A stretch of DNA of 64,000 bases from Klebsiella electrica (GCF_006711645.1 NZ_CP041250.1:19989-83988); one strand, 5' to 3'. Positions 28,238 to 37,163 are shown, numbered from the stretch's first letter. Program-made: numbers and translations. The notes: generated from the sequence alone by a model not told the origin.

Positions 28238-29315
28238 GAATTCAACTTCGAAGTGCGACACTCGCCTATGCCGCCTGACGGTACTCTTCGAATACCTTGA
28301 CAGGCTGCCTGAATCCGAGACATTTCCGAGGTCGTAGGTTGAGCCACTGCTCCGCTCTCCTGACATCCTCGTCCGTGACCTCTCTCAGGTCTGTTCCCTT
28401 TGGGATAAACTGCCTCAACAGCCCATTGCTGTTCTCGTTCAGACCGCGCTCCCACGAAGAGTAAGGGTGCGCAAAGTAAGTCTCGGCACCCAGCGCTTCC
28501 TCTATCGCCTTGTGTTCGGCAAACTCGCCGCCGTTGTCAAAGGTGATGGTATGCACCTGCTCGATGTAGGGCGTTAACATCTCGATTATCGCATCCCGCA
28601 CCACCCCAGCCTGTTTGCTCGCGACCCGCTTGACCAGATAGAGCCGGCTCTTGCGCTCCACCAGGGTGACCAGTGCACCTGTGCCTTGCTTGCCCAGCAC
28701 CGTGTCCGCCTCCCAATCACCGAGCCGCTCCCGGCTATCGACGATAGCCGGCCGTTCATCAATAGAGCGGGCTTCCTTGATGGGAGAACGCAGGCTGCTC
28801 GCCCCCTTGCGGTAGCGCTTGTGGCCCTGGCGCAGATGGCGGTACAACTGGCCACCCCGGGCTTTGTCGGCGGCCACATGGCGGTATATCCACTCGTGAC
28901 TCACCATGAGGCCTATCTGCTTGCCCACCGCGCTTATCTGCTCCGGGCTCCACCACCAGGCGAGTGTCAGCTCGACAAACTGGATGACATCGGCAGATAG
29001 CCGAGATTTGGCCGCACTGGCCCGTCGGTGGGTGGCGTGCTGATGCGCATTGTCTGGCTGGTAGCCCTGCGGCCCGGCGTTACGACGCAGCTCCCGGTAG
29101 AGGGTGGAGCGATGAACGCCAATGGCGCGTGCGGTGGCAAGGATGGACATCCCCTGTGCGCGAAGCACCGATAACTGGTATCGTTGCCCCTCGGTCAACT
29201 GCTGATAGCTCATGGTGATACTGCTTTTACTTTGGCGAGCAGAAGGGTACCACCAATCAGCAGTTGGCCACCTCTCGCCATTCATCCATGAGTGTCGCAC
29301 TTATTATCTGAATTC
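28238..29315 (-). mobile_element. IS30-family element nested in the ISAs1 element
   Basis: Imperfect inverted repeats of about 26 bp: GAATTCA then AAGTGCGACACTC at both ends (28238-28263 and complement 29290-29315). The outermost base is uncertain by 1-3 nt because flanks are not clearly duplicated. It inserted upstream of the ISAs1 transposase start. Confidence 0.8.
28266..29213 (-). CDS. IS30-family transposase (315 aa)
   Basis: N-terminal helix-turn-helix (L-T-E-G-Q-R-Y-Q-L-S-V-L and R-A-I-G-V-H-R-S-T-L-Y-R-E-L), DDE core: W-E-A-D-T-V-L-G near 167, T-F-D-N-G-G-E-F near 225 and E-R-G-L-N-E-N near 260. Start at M-S-Y-Q-Q-L rather than the longer frame. Confidence 0.93.
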   Translation of the reverse strand: MSYQQLTEGQRYQLSVLRAQGMSILATARAIGVHRSTLYRELRRNAGPQGYQPDNAHQHATHRRASAAKSRLSADVIQFVELTLAWWWSPEQISAVGKQIGLMVSHEWIYRHVAADKARGGQLYRHLRQGHKRYRKGASSLRSPIKEARSIDERPAIVDSRERLGDWEADTVLGKQGTGALVTLVERKSRLYLVKRVASKQAGVVRDAIIEMLTPYIEQVHTITFDNGGEFAEHKAIEEALGAETYFAHPYSSWERGLNENSNGLLRQFIPKGTDLREVTDEDVRRAEQWLNLRPRKCLGFRQPVKVFEEYRQAA

Positions 29316-29339
29316 CCGCTTAACTAACTGTTTATTTTT

Positions 29340-30467
29340 ATGGCCCAGAAGTCTTTGCTCGACTACCTTGAATCAATTCCAGACCCACGCAATCAGGCCA
29401 AGTGCTCGCATATCTTGTCAGAGGTTGTTTTCATGGCCATCTGCGCCATGATGTGCGGTTTTGATACTTGGAGCGAGATTACCTTGTTTGCTCAAGAGCG
29501 AGAGCCATGGTTCCGGCGCTGGTTGAGCTTGCCTGGCGGCATTCCATCACACGACACATTCAACCGCATTTTTGCCACTCTGCCTCCCGCCAGTCTGAAA
29601 TCCATTTTTCAAGCGTGGATCGGCGACATCATGGGCGATGATAAGCTGGTTGGCCAACTAGCGGTTGATGGTAAAGCTCTTCGTGCTACCGCTAAAGGGC
29701 GAGGTGCCAACGCTGTTCATATGGTCAATGTCTGGTCAACTGAGCTGGGGATGTGTGTTGGCCAGCAAAAAGTCGCTGACAAATCTAACGAGATCACGGC
29801 AATACCTGAGCTACTCCAACTTCTTGAATTAAAAGGGTGTTTAGTCAGTATTGATGCGATGGGTACACAGGTAAAAATCGCCGACACCATCCTCAAAAAG
29901 TCGGGTGATTACCTGCTTGCAGTGAAAGACAACCAACCTAGCCTCAATACTGAAGTAAAAGAACAGTTCCAAGCGTATTGGGATAAGAATGAAACCGATG
30001 TTTCGGGGCACGGCTTTACTGAACAATTTGACTCAGAACATGGGCGAAAAGAGCATCGACGTTGTTGGGTTCTGATGGTTGATGAAAGCATGCCAGTTTG
30101 CCAGCAGTGGAAAGCGAAGACGATCATAGCCGTGCAGGCTGAGCGAATTGAAAATGGCAAAGGCTATGATTTCGTGAGATTTTATATAAGTAGCCGAGCG
30201 TTGGATGCCACCTCAGCGCTGAAGGCAACCCGAGCGCACTGGTCGGTAGAAAATCTGCTGCACTGGACTTTAGATATTGCGTTCGGAGAGGATCAACTTC
30301 AGGCCAGAGCGGGCTTCGCTGGGGAAAACTTAGCGGTCATCAGGCAGTGGATACTGAACATGCTGAAGCAAAACAAATCACGTAATCTAAGCATGGCCAA
30401 CAAGCGCAGGCTCTGCTGTCTGAATGAACAATATTTGTTCGAATGTATGGGGTTGTTCAAAGTATAA
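29340..30467 (+). CDS. ISAs1-family transposase (375 aa)
   Basis: Full-length H-repeat/ISAs1 transposase: L-L-D-Y-L-E-S-I-P-D-P-R-N, Q-L-A-V-D-G-K-A-L-R near 105, S-I-D-A-M-G-T-Q near 170 and H-W-S-V-E-N-L-L-H-W near 300. Intact despite the IS30 insertion just upstream. Confidence 0.93.
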   Translation: MAQKSLLDYLESIPDPRNQAKCSHILSEVVFMAICAMMCGFDTWSEITLFAQEREPWFRRWLSLPGGIPSHDTFNRIFATLPPASLKSIFQAWIGDIMGDDKLVGQLAVDGKALRATAKGRGANAVHMVNVWSTELGMCVGQQKVADKSNEITAIPELLQLLELKGCLVSIDAMGTQVKIADTILKKSGDYLLAVKDNQPSLNTEVKEQFQAYWDKNETDVSGHGFTEQFDSEHGRKEHRRCWVLMVDESMPVCQQWKAKTIIAVQAERIENGKGYDFVRFYISSRALDATSALKATRAHWSVENLLHWTLDIAFGEDQLQARAGFAGENLAVIRQWILNMLKQNKSRNLSMANKRRLCCLNEQYLFECMGLFKV

Positions 30468-30725
30468 ACACTGATGCGTCAGCCCTGTGCCGTGGTGGTG
30501 GCCATCGCAGCATCCGGGAAGAACGCCGCCACAGCAGCAACCGGCAGCGCAACTTTAGCGACTTTCAGGGCTTTCTTTTTATTGAAAACGCGGGACATAA
30601 AAGAAGGTTTGGTTTTTTCAGAGACAGCAGAGCCCTGAACACTTAATACAGCATTCATATTTATTTCCTTTAAAGAGAATGTATACGTTAGTTGAAAATC
30701 ACTTCTGTATTATTTGATTAGGATA

Positions 30726-30926
30726 TTAACTTTCACCCTCCTCTCGCAGTTCAGAAAAGATATAGTTTGGAAAGCGCCTCAGATGATCTTTGAGACGCAT
30801 CGCGACCTCGGTTGATTTAGTTCTGCCACTACGGTTCTTTGCGCTAACTAAAAGTGCATGAGTGTCGTCATCAAGGTAAACGGAAACAATATTCTTATTT
30901 CCAGTGCTGGTATAACGCTTTGACAC
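30726..30926 (-). CDS. traY: TraY, oriT and traY-promoter binding protein (66 aa)
   Basis: Short single ribbon-helix-helix protein (N-I-V-S-V-Y-L-D-D-D, then R-T-K-S-T-E-V-A-M-R-L) with the GTG start preceded by GGAG. Half the size of F TraY, which is a tandem fusion, but like TraY of other F-like plasmids. Bends oriT for the relaxosome and activates the transfer promoter. Confidence 0.9.
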   Translation of the reverse strand: MSKRYTSTGNKNIVSVYLDDDTHALLVSAKNRSGRTKSTEVAMRLKDHLRRFPNYIFSELREEGES

Positions 30927-31011
30927 ACTGCTTCTCCGATTAGAAACCTTATAGACAAATCATTACACAGAAAGACACAGGAAATAAAGGGGCTAAACAG
31001 CCCCAATCAAT

Positions 31012-31713
31012 TTAACAATTTATTAACATAACATATTCATAAACATTCTCAATAAAAAAATATATTTTCCTGCTCCTGTAGCAATCCGTTACAAATGCTC
31101 TAAAAGACGGATAAACCTCCAATACTTTCTCTTTCGCACGATCGATCCTTTTTTTTACAATCTTCTCAGGCACAGAAATATAATTTGATATGTCCATATA
31201 GCTAAAACCAAGAACATAAAATGAAAGAGGAATGATATTCAAATCACTTATCCTTGCAATAGCCTCATCAAAATCCGGAATGTCTTTTGATTTTATGAAT
31301 TTCATTTTTCGGCTGGATAATGGAACCGTTATCAGAAGATTCATTTGCCAAAAAAAATAAAAATCATCATCCAAAAGACTGATAAACTCAATTCGAATTT
31401 GAAAATTTGATTTTCCACACGAAAAAATTTTACTTAACACACAACCTTTACCTAGCGCCATGCAATCAAGTTCTAACTGGGAAAGCATCAACTCCAGTTC
31501 ATGAAATGATCCTGAGAAACTACCTGCTACACCTTCTGTTTTAAAAAAGTCATACATTTGTTCAAATGATGTGTTGGAATATAGGACATCGCGTTGTTGG
31601 TTTCTTACGCAAACAGAGACAGGTGAGGTGTTATACAACCCCTTTATGTGAAGAAGAGCATCCCTAACCGATTGACTTAAGCTGTCATCACCACTACGAT
31701 CCATCGCACACAT
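31012..31713 (-). CDS. traJ: TraJ, activator of the transfer operon (233 aa)
   Basis: Position between traM and traY, size, an N-terminal PAS-like region with paired cysteines, and a C-terminal helix-turn-helix (F-S-Y-M-D-I-S-N-Y-I-S-V-P-E-K-I) identify TraJ. It relieves H-NS silencing of the tra promoter. The ribosome site AAGGAGG sits within the leader targeted by FinP. AT-rich, as usual. Confidence 0.9.
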   Translation of the reverse strand: MCAMDRSGDDSLSQSVRDALLHIKGLYNTSPVSVCVRNQQRDVLYSNTSFEQMYDFFKTEGVAGSFSGSFHELELMLSQLELDCMALGKGCVLSKIFSCGKSNFQIRIEFISLLDDDFYFFWQMNLLITVPLSSRKMKFIKSKDIPDFDEAIARISDLNIIPLSFYVLGFSYMDISNYISVPEKIVKKRIDRAKEKVLEVYPSFRAFVTDCYRSRKIYFFIENVYEYVMLINC

Positions 31714-31786
31714 AGGTTCCTCCTTAGAAGGGTTCTATGGATAGTTGGTGTAGAGAGGTTGCATCTCTCTACACCAATGTTTCTCA
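31708..31786 (+). ncRNA. finP: FinP antisense RNA of traJ (two stem-loops)
   Basis: On the strand opposite the traJ leader: stem-loop I CATAG..CTATG (31711-31739) covers the traJ start and ribosome site; stem-loop II is a perfect 13-bp stem TTGGTGTAGAGAG / CTCTCTACACCAA (31745-31777) with a 7-nt loop. This is the FinP layout of F-like plasmids. Exact ends are approximate. finO is not in the window. Confidence 0.75.
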
Positions 31787-31942
31787 AATTTTCAGTTGCT
31801 CTTGAATTATAAATCCCATTTAACTGGATGTCATCAAAATAGATTAGATCATTCTTCTAAAGATTCTCAAAAAAGAAGTATATTTATTCAACTTATAATA
31901 AAAAACTAGACGGTCCATTATTACATTTCGCAATGCCTTACG

Positions 31943-32335
31943 CTAATCATTGTCAGTGTCATCCACTTTTGGAAAGAATTGCTCTATCACAGCATTAACG
32001 TCATCCCGGATGTTTTCTATTAACCCTGACCATTCCCATCTTGGGTTACCATGAACATGAGGACTCAAACATTCGATCCCCAGCACCTTATTCACAGTAA
32101 ACTGTGTTTTAACCATGCTTTCAAGCAGCGCTCTATTGAATGCCATCTGATTAAACCCGGATTCTTTGCGTTCCATCTGGGCTTCGTAGACACGCAAACC
32201 AAGCTCAAGCAACATCGATGCAATACTTGAATAGCTAATATCTTTCTCTTTCGCACCTTCAGCACGACGCTGAACTGCTATCGCATTAATTTTCTCTGCA
32301 ACTTTGTCATTTACATAAACTTGGATCTTAGCCAT
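31943..32335 (-). CDS. traM: TraM, relaxosome protein binding oriT (130 aa)
   Basis: N-terminal ribbon-helix-helix (A-K-I-Q-V-Y-V-N-D-K-V) and C-terminal tetramer domain ending in an acidic tail (V-D-D-T-D-N-D) that contacts TraD. Size close to F TraM (127 aa). Autoregulated through the sites in the next interval. Confidence 0.95.
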   Translation of the reverse strand: MAKIQVYVNDKVAEKINAIAVQRRAEGAKEKDISYSSIASMLLELGLRVYEAQMERKESGFNQMAFNRALLESMVKTQFTVNKVLGIECLSPHVHGNPRWEWSGLIENIRDDVNAVIEQFFPKVDDTDND

Positions 32336-32339
32336 AGTC

Positions 32340-32600
32340 CCTCACAATTATAATCTCGTATAACCCACAAAACTCTAAGTGCTAAAACTACGCATGTTGC
32401 GCGATTCACTATTAGAGTCACTATGATAGAAATGACGATTCATTCCACGAATCACTATCCTTTTAGCCACGAATCTAATATAGATTCATGGCTCTTGTAA
32501 ATAAATGTTTTACAAAAAAATAGTCTCTAACGAATCCCATACAATTCGCCAGTGAATCTATTTAGATTCATAGGCGAATCGCTTTAACACATTAAATAAA
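32340..32600. promoter_or_regulatory. TraM binding region and traM promoter
   Basis: Clustered GATTCA/TGAATC-type repeats, including ATAGATTCATGG, AATCTATTTAGATTCATAGG and several CGAATC, in both orientations. These match the arrangement of the sbm sites of F-like oriT, which bind TraM and repress its promoter. Individual site limits not assigned. Confidence 0.7.
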
Positions 32601-32644
32601 TGTACTGCACATTATTTTTGTCATAACTCACTGTTTACAAATAC

Positions 32645-32705
32645 CAATCTGCAAAATTTTAATTTTGCGTGGGGTGTGGTGATTTTGTGGTGAGGAGTGC
32701 ATATA
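32645..32705 (+). other. oriT: oriT nic region, F type
   Basis: An inverted repeat GCAAAATTTTAATTTTGC (32651-32668) runs into GTGGGGTGTGGTGATTTTGT. F is nicked at GGGGTGT^GGTG, which places nic between 32677 and 32678 here. The plus strand is then the transferred strand and higher coordinates enter the recipient first. Confidence 0.9.
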
Positions 32706-32766
32706 TGTTGAGTCTCGGTCTTGGATGGGTTAAGGTTATTCCGGGATTTGGCACGGAGGGGAATTC

Positions 32767-33252
32767 ATGAAGGGAGTAGCGTTTGGTATCATCCTGTCTT
32801 TAATACCATTGTCATCAATGGCAGCAGACTGCTTTGATATGGCTGGCAGGGATTACAAAATTGATCCGGATCTCCTGCGTGCTATATCATGGCAAGAATC
32901 ACGATTTAAAATTGATGCGATTGGGCGTAATCCTGTTACGGGTTATGGATCAGGCTTGATGCAAATTGACTCGCAGCATTTCAACGAACTGTCGCGATAT
33001 GGAATAAAACCGGATCATCTTCTTAGCGATGCTTGTCTTAACATCTACACCGGAGCCTATTATCTGGCTCAGGCGTTTAAAAAGTGGGGCGTTTCGTGGG
33101 ATGCAGTCGGGGCATACAATGCAGGCTTCAAAAAGACCCCGCGCCAGGCAGCAAGACGTTACGAGTATGCGAAGAAGATCCATTACTACTACACGGCTAT
33201 CAAAGCAAGCAAACGAACTTCTTCTAAAGATCAGAAAATCGCCATGAACTAA
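32767..33252 (+). CDS. Gene X: transfer-associated lytic transglycosylase (161 aa)
   Basis: Signal peptide (to S-S-M-A-A), then an SLT domain: catalytic Glu in I-S-W-Q-E-S-R-F near 44, G-S-G-L-M-Q-I-D near 65 and A-V-G-A-Y-N-A-G near 115. Equivalent to orf169/P19 next to F-like oriT; opens peptidoglycan for the transfer channel. GAGGGGAATTC lies just upstream of the ATG. Confidence 0.93.
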   Translation: MKGVAFGIILSLIPLSSMAADCFDMAGRDYKIDPDLLRAISWQESRFKIDAIGRNPVTGYGSGLMQIDSQHFNELSRYGIKPDHLLSDACLNIYTGAYYLAQAFKKWGVSWDAVGAYNAGFKKTPRQAARRYEYAKKIHYYYTAIKASKRTSSKDQKIAMN

Positions 33253-33253
33253 A

Positions 33254-33282
33254 AAACCTTCTGATATAAGAAGGCTTGAATT
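33254..33282. terminator. Hairpin terminator between convergent genes
   Basis: AACCTTCT..AAGAAGG with an A/T-rich surround lies between gene X and the convergent gene at 33285; probably works for both. Confidence 0.6.
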
Positions 33283-33284
33283 TC

Positions 33285-33599
33285 TTAAAAATCTACGGCA
33301 TCTATACCTGGATAATAATCGGCATCACTATCAAAATGAAAAAGCAGATACCCGCCCTCCCGGTGCATTAGTATGAGATTTTTGCGTAAAAATTTTGACA
33401 CCCCACCTCTTTTTAGCGCCAGAAGATGGCGTTTGAAATCATACATCCTTATAACACAACCATAAGGTGTATCATGTATCCACTCTAAGTAACTATCGCA
33501 AGTTAGATAATTGGTTGTTGATGAAAGCACCTGAAGAACTCTGATATCACCTTCTTCCATATGTGAAATACTGATACAGACAGCTTTAAATTCAAACAT
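33285..33599 (-). CDS. DUF5983-like hypothetical protein (104 aa)
   Basis: A soluble small protein that follows the DUF932 gene, as a DUF5983 gene commonly does on F-like plasmids. Start at M-F-E-F-K-A-V. Function unknown. Leading-region gene, on the strand readable from the transferred strand. Confidence 0.6.
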   Translation of the reverse strand: MFEFKAVCISISHMEEGDIRVLQVLSSTTNYLTCDSYLEWIHDTPYGCVIRMYDFKRHLLALKRGGVSKFLRKNLILMHREGGYLLFHFDSDADYYPGIDAVDF

Positions 33600-33646
33600 A
33601 AGTATTCCCACCATCAAAACGCCGGACAGCTGCCCGGCGCTTATAA

Positions 33647-34468
33647 TTAGCCTTTAAGAGTGCGGAATTTCTCCGCAATTAACCACAATGCCTTATTGAG
33701 TTTAACATCACCATCGATTGCTTTTACTGGCCGGGTTGTTGTTCTTTTCCCTTTTTCAGTTCGGCCAGGCAAACCGCCTTTAATCAGATTTTCCTGGACC
33801 CTTTGATATGTAGTCCAGATGTCATCTTTTTTATCTTCATAACGGCGCGGATGAATTATCTGTTCAATACTGACCGGAGATTTATTTTCATCTTCATATC
33901 GGTAGGTTAATGCAGCTTGTCCAAACAGACGCTGTTCTTCCTTGGTTAATGTAATAGACTTCATGACATCAACGCCTTCAGTTATTTTATCGAAAATTCC
34001 CAGAACTTCGTAAGCACCTTCGATAACCCTTCCCACAATATCACCTTTATGAGGTACACGAATCTCACCAAACGACGTACCGCACACAAGGCCATTTGTG
34101 CATACAAAACGGAACATACCCGGGATCATTTGATAACTGGACGATCCATCATGCGAGTTAAGAAGAATGATTTCGGGTACTTCTGTTCCTTTATTGGCCC
34201 CTTCACGGCGAAGTCTTACCATATGCTTAGTATGCCCCCGTTTATCCTCATCCCTTACTCGTGACTGACAGGCAAAAAATGGCTGGAAACCTTCTTCACG
34301 TAATTTATCCAGCAGTGTAATGGTTGGAATATAGGTATAGCGATCACTACGTGAATTATGCTTTTCTTCTGAAAACACAGAAGGTACAACCTTGACTAAT
34401 TCATCGTTAGTCAGTGGGCGTTCCTGACGAATGGAATGAGTAAGTCCAAATCGGGATGCTAAACGCAT
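33647..34468 (-). CDS. DUF932-family leading-region protein (273 aa)
   Basis: Matches the DUF932 family of plasmid and phage proteins (Y-T-Y-I-P-T-I-T-L-L-D-K-L, H-M-V-R-L-R-R, N-G-L-V-C-G). Function not established. The start at 34468 follows AAGGAGAATAAT. It stands immediately downstream of the first single-strand-promoter repeat, so it is probably among the first genes expressed after transfer. Confidence 0.75.
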   Translation of the reverse strand: MRLASRFGLTHSIRQERPLTNDELVKVVPSVFSEEKHNSRSDRYTYIPTITLLDKLREEGFQPFFACQSRVRDEDKRGHTKHMVRLRREGANKGTEVPEIILLNSHDGSSSYQMIPGMFRFVCTNGLVCGTSFGEIRVPHKGDIVGRVIEGAYEVLGIFDKITEGVDVMKSITLTKEEQRLFGQAALTYRYEDENKSPVSIEQIIHPRRYEDKKDDIWTTYQRVQENLIKGGLPGRTEKGKRTTTRPVKAIDGDVKLNKALWLIAEKFRTLKG

Positions 34469-34498
34469 ATTATTCTCCTTCACCTGTTTAATTTTTTA

Positions 34499-34734
34499 AC
34501 CATCACCCGTTGAGTTGCCGGGGCCGCGGTTTTGACTTTGTGCGGGGACCTGCTGAACCTGCCCCTGGATATAACCTTCACCCGTTTGAGAGCCGTTCGC
34601 CGCAAGGGCGTAAACGAGCACAGCCCGGTGCAGATGTCCGGGGGTGAGCGGGAAATTTTTTTCGGCCTAATGAAGCGGCAGCGGAATGGCCGGGAAAAAT
34701 TTATTGCGAAAGGCCCTGCCGTCCCCTGGACAGC
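34499..34734 (-). promoter_or_regulatory. Leading-region repeat copy 1 (Frpo/ssi-like), truncated
   Basis: About 236 bp nearly identical to the starts of the repeats at 48,369 and 51,757, same orientation. It ends abruptly at the IS903 end (34735). Contains a hairpin-forming stretch (AAATTTTTTTCGGCC pairing with GGCCGGGAAAAATTT). Sits 30 bp upstream of the DUF932 gene. In F, comparable repeats act as promoters in single-stranded DNA. Confidence 0.7.
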
Positions 34735-34820
34735 GGCTTTGTTAATGGAATGGTCGCCTCCCATCTCTTGTGCCACAGTGGGACGATAAATCGTCACTCA
34801 TTGAACGGAGCGCTGCTATC

Positions 34821-35846
34821 ATGAACGTTAAAACTATTGGAATCGATTTGGCAAAAAACGTTTTCCAGATCCATGGGGTTGACGAGCACGGAAAACGGTT
34901 GTTCAACAAACAACTCAGACGGGCACAAATGGCCTCCTTTTTTGCCAACATCCCACCCTGTTTGATCGGCATGGAGGCCTGTGCATCTGCTCATTTCTGG
35001 GCCAATAAACTGATATCGATGGGCCATAATGTCAAACTGATGGCCCCTCAGTTCGTCAAACCCTATGTTAAAACCAATAAGCATGATGCTGCAGACGCTG
35101 AAGCTATTTGTGAAGCCGTCACTCGACCTAACATGCGGTTCGTGCCGGTCAAAACCGCTGAGCAGCAAGCCGTATTGGCACTTCACCGGAGTCGTCAGAG
35201 CTTCATCAAACAGCGAACCGCACAAGCCAATCAAATCAGGGGGTTATTGGCCGAATTTGGCATTGTCGTCCCCCGAGGTATCCAGCAGCTACAGCGACGA
35301 TTACCTGAGCTCGTGGAAGATGCGGATAACCCGTTACCCGTCCTGTTTCGTACACAGCTGAGTCTACTACAGCACCACATGGCGTACCTGTTCGATGTCA
35401 TCGCTACACTCGACAAGCAGATTGAGCAGTGCTATCGGCAAAATGCTCTCTGCCAGCGTATCGGCAAGATCCCTGGTATTGGCCCTGTTACCGCCAGCGC
35501 GCTGATTGCGACCATTGGTAAAGCCAACAATTTCGAGAATGGCCGACAACTGGCTGCCTGGCTCGGATTGGTTCCACGTCAGCACTCCAGTGGGGGTAAA
35601 CAAGTCCTGCTCGGGATAAGCAAGCGAGGTGATACCTATTTGAGGACCTTGCTTATCCATGGTGCCAGGGCGGTATTGCAGTCGGCCAAACATAAACAGG
35701 ATGCCGTATCGAGCTGGGCTAACCAGCTAATGGCGCGCCGGAATAACAACATTGCCTCGGTAGCATTGGCTAACAAGAATGCGCGGACTGTGTGGGCGCT
35801 CCTGGCCAAAGAGCGGGAGTATTGTGCACCAATAATAAGCGCTTAA
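34821..35846 (+). CDS. IS110-family DEDD transposase, copy 1 (341 aa)
   Basis: N-terminal RuvC-like DEDD domain (T-I-G-I-D-L-A-K-N-V-F, G-M-E-A-C, then N-K-H-D-A-A-D-A-E-A-I) and C-terminal serine-bearing domain (I-P-G-I-G-P-V-T-A-S-A-L and S-S-G-G-K-Q-V-L-L-G-I-S-K-R-G). Start at M-N-V-K-T-I-G. Identical in sequence to copy 2. Confidence 0.95.
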   Translation: MNVKTIGIDLAKNVFQIHGVDEHGKRLFNKQLRRAQMASFFANIPPCLIGMEACASAHFWANKLISMGHNVKLMAPQFVKPYVKTNKHDAADAEAICEAVTRPNMRFVPVKTAEQQAVLALHRSRQSFIKQRTAQANQIRGLLAEFGIVVPRGIQQLQRRLPELVEDADNPLPVLFRTQLSLLQHHMAYLFDVIATLDKQIEQCYRQNALCQRIGKIPGIGPVTASALIATIGKANNFENGRQLAAWLGLVPRQHSSGGKQVLLGISKRGDTYLRTLLIHGARAVLQSAKHKQDAVSSWANQLMARRNNNIASVALANKNARTVWALLAKEREYCAPIISA

Positions 35847-35849
35847 GTT

Positions 35850-36110
35850 GCTTAATCAGTAAGACAGAAACAACACCACCGATTGCCCAGGCAAGCATGA
35901 AGTGATGGCAAGACAGGTCAGACCGCGATGGGGAAAACCCGGTTTATTCAAGGCTCCTGAAAGAGCGCTTTGTTGATAGAGGCCTCCATCAGCGTATTCC
36001 ATCAGGGACAGAGGTATTTTACATCACCTCGGCAAAGTCCGGATCTATGGCTGCAATCGATGACCAGTAAAGCCACCACAACATATTTAGCTTGGCAAAC
36101 AGGAGGCGAC
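35850..36110 (+). ncRNA. Candidate bridge RNA of the IS110 element, copy 1
   Basis: The long noncoding right end contains TTTATTCAA (35943-35951), matching the bottom strand of the IS903 end, and GCTTTGTTGA (35967-35976), matching its top strand. They flank a GCTC/GAGC hairpin. Two guides reading opposite target strands around a small stem is the target-loop layout of IS110 bridge RNAs; IS1111-group elements carry it in the right end. Inferred from sequence; RNA ends unknown. Confidence 0.65.
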
Positions 36111-36185
36111 CATCTATGAATAAATCGAACTTTTGCTGAGTTGAAGGATCAGATCACGCATCTTCCCGACAACGCAGACCGTTCC

Positions 36186-37109
36186 GTGGCAAAGCAAAAG
36201 TTCAAAATCACCAACTGGCCCACCTACAATAAAGCCCTCATCAACCGTGGCTCCATAACTTTCTGGCTGGATGATAAAGCTATTCAGGCCTGGTATGAGT
36301 CAGCAACACCTTCTTCACGAGGCAGACCTCAGCGCTATTCTGACCTTGCCATCACGACTGTGCTGGTCATTAAACGCGTGTTCAGGTTGACCCTGCGGGC
36401 TGCACAGGGTTTTATTGATTCCATTTTTACACTGATGAATGTTCCGTTGCGCTGCCCGGATTACACCAGTGTCAGCAAGCGCGCAAAGTCGGTTAATGTC
36501 AGTTTCAAAACGTTCACCCGGGGTGAAATCGCGCATCTGGTGATTGATTCCACCGGGCTGAAGGTCTTTGGTGAAGGCGAATGGAAAGTCAAAAAACACG
36601 GCAAAGAACGCCGTCGTATATGGCGAAAGTTGCATCTGGCCGTTGACAGCAACACACATGAAATCATCTGTGCAGACCTGTCGCTGAACAATGTGACGGA
36701 CTCAGAAGCCTTCCCGGGTCTTATCCGGCAGACTCACAGAAAAATCAGGGCAGCATCGGCAGACGGCGCTTACGACACCCGGCTCTGTCACGATGAACTG
36801 CGGCGTAAGAAAATCAGCGCGCTTATCCCTCCCCGAAAAGGTGCGGGTTACTGGCCCGGTGAATATGCAGACCGTAACCGTGCAGTGGCTAATCAGCGAA
36901 TGACCGGGAGTAATGCGCGGTGGAAATGGACAACAGATTACAACCGTCGCTCGATAGCGGAAACGGCGATGTACCGGGTAAAACAGCTGTTCGGGGGGGC
37001 ACTGACGCTGCGTGACTACGATGGTCAGGTTGCGGAGGCTATGGCCCTGGTACGAGCGCTGAACAAAATGACGAAAGCAGGTATGCCTGAAAGCGTGCGT
37101 ATTGCCTGA
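36186..37109 (+). CDS. tnp: IS903 transposase (307 aa)
   Basis: IS5-family IS903-group DDE transposase: H-L-V-I-D-S-T-G-L-K near 121, S-A-D-G-A-Y-D near 193 and a Glu in S-I-A-E-T-A-M-Y-R-V-K near 259. GTG start at V-A-K-Q-K-F gives the usual 307 residues; the frame is open 15 codons further upstream. Intact, but its terminal repeats are disrupted, so the element may be immobile. Confidence 0.93.
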   Translation: MAKQKFKITNWPTYNKALINRGSITFWLDDKAIQAWYESATPSSRGRPQRYSDLAITTVLVIKRVFRLTLRAAQGFIDSIFTLMNVPLRCPDYTSVSKRAKSVNVSFKTFTRGEIAHLVIDSTGLKVFGEGEWKVKKHGKERRRIWRKLHLAVDSNTHEIICADLSLNNVTDSEAFPGLIRQTHRKIRAASADGAYDTRLCHDELRRKKISALIPPRKGAGYWPGEYADRNRAVANQRMTGSNARWKWTTDYNRRSIAETAMYRVKQLFGGALTLRDYDGQVAEAMALVRALNKMTKAGMPESVRIA

Positions 37110-37163
37110 AAACACAACCCGCTACGGGGGAGACTTACCCGAAATCTGATTTATTCATAGATG

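Larger units (their letters stand above)
28118..30487 (+). mobile_element. ISAs1-family element, itself carrying an IS30 copy
   Basis: Ends CAGGGCCGACGCAT (28118) and the complement of CAGGGCTGACGCAT (ending 30487). Flanked by a perfect 10-bp duplication TGCCGTGGTG (28108-28117, 30488-30497). Net length without the nested IS30 is about 1.3 kb, normal for the family. Confidence 0.93.
27910..30658 (-). pseudogene. traA: traA pilin gene split by an ISAs1-family element
   Basis: The 5' part (30498-30658) encodes the long TraA leader ending F-P-D-A-A-M-A, the LepB cleavage site, then T-T-T-A. The 3' part (to 27910) continues T-D-L-M-K-S-G-D-A-T and the two membrane helices of mature pilin. Removing the element and one copy of the 10-bp duplication TGCCGTGGTG rejoins the frame exactly. 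Without repair no pilin, hence no pilus, can be made from this copy. Confidence 0.95.
34744..36116 (+). mobile_element. IS110-family element (IS1111 type), copy 1
   Basis: Inserted within the left inverted repeat of IS903. Subterminal inverted repeats ATGGTCGCCTCC (34750-34761) and GGAGGCGACCAT (36102-36113), set a few bases in from the ends, are the hallmark of the IS1111 group. Short left end (77 bp) and long noncoding right end (270 bp). Ends uncertain by 1-2 nt. Confidence 0.9.
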
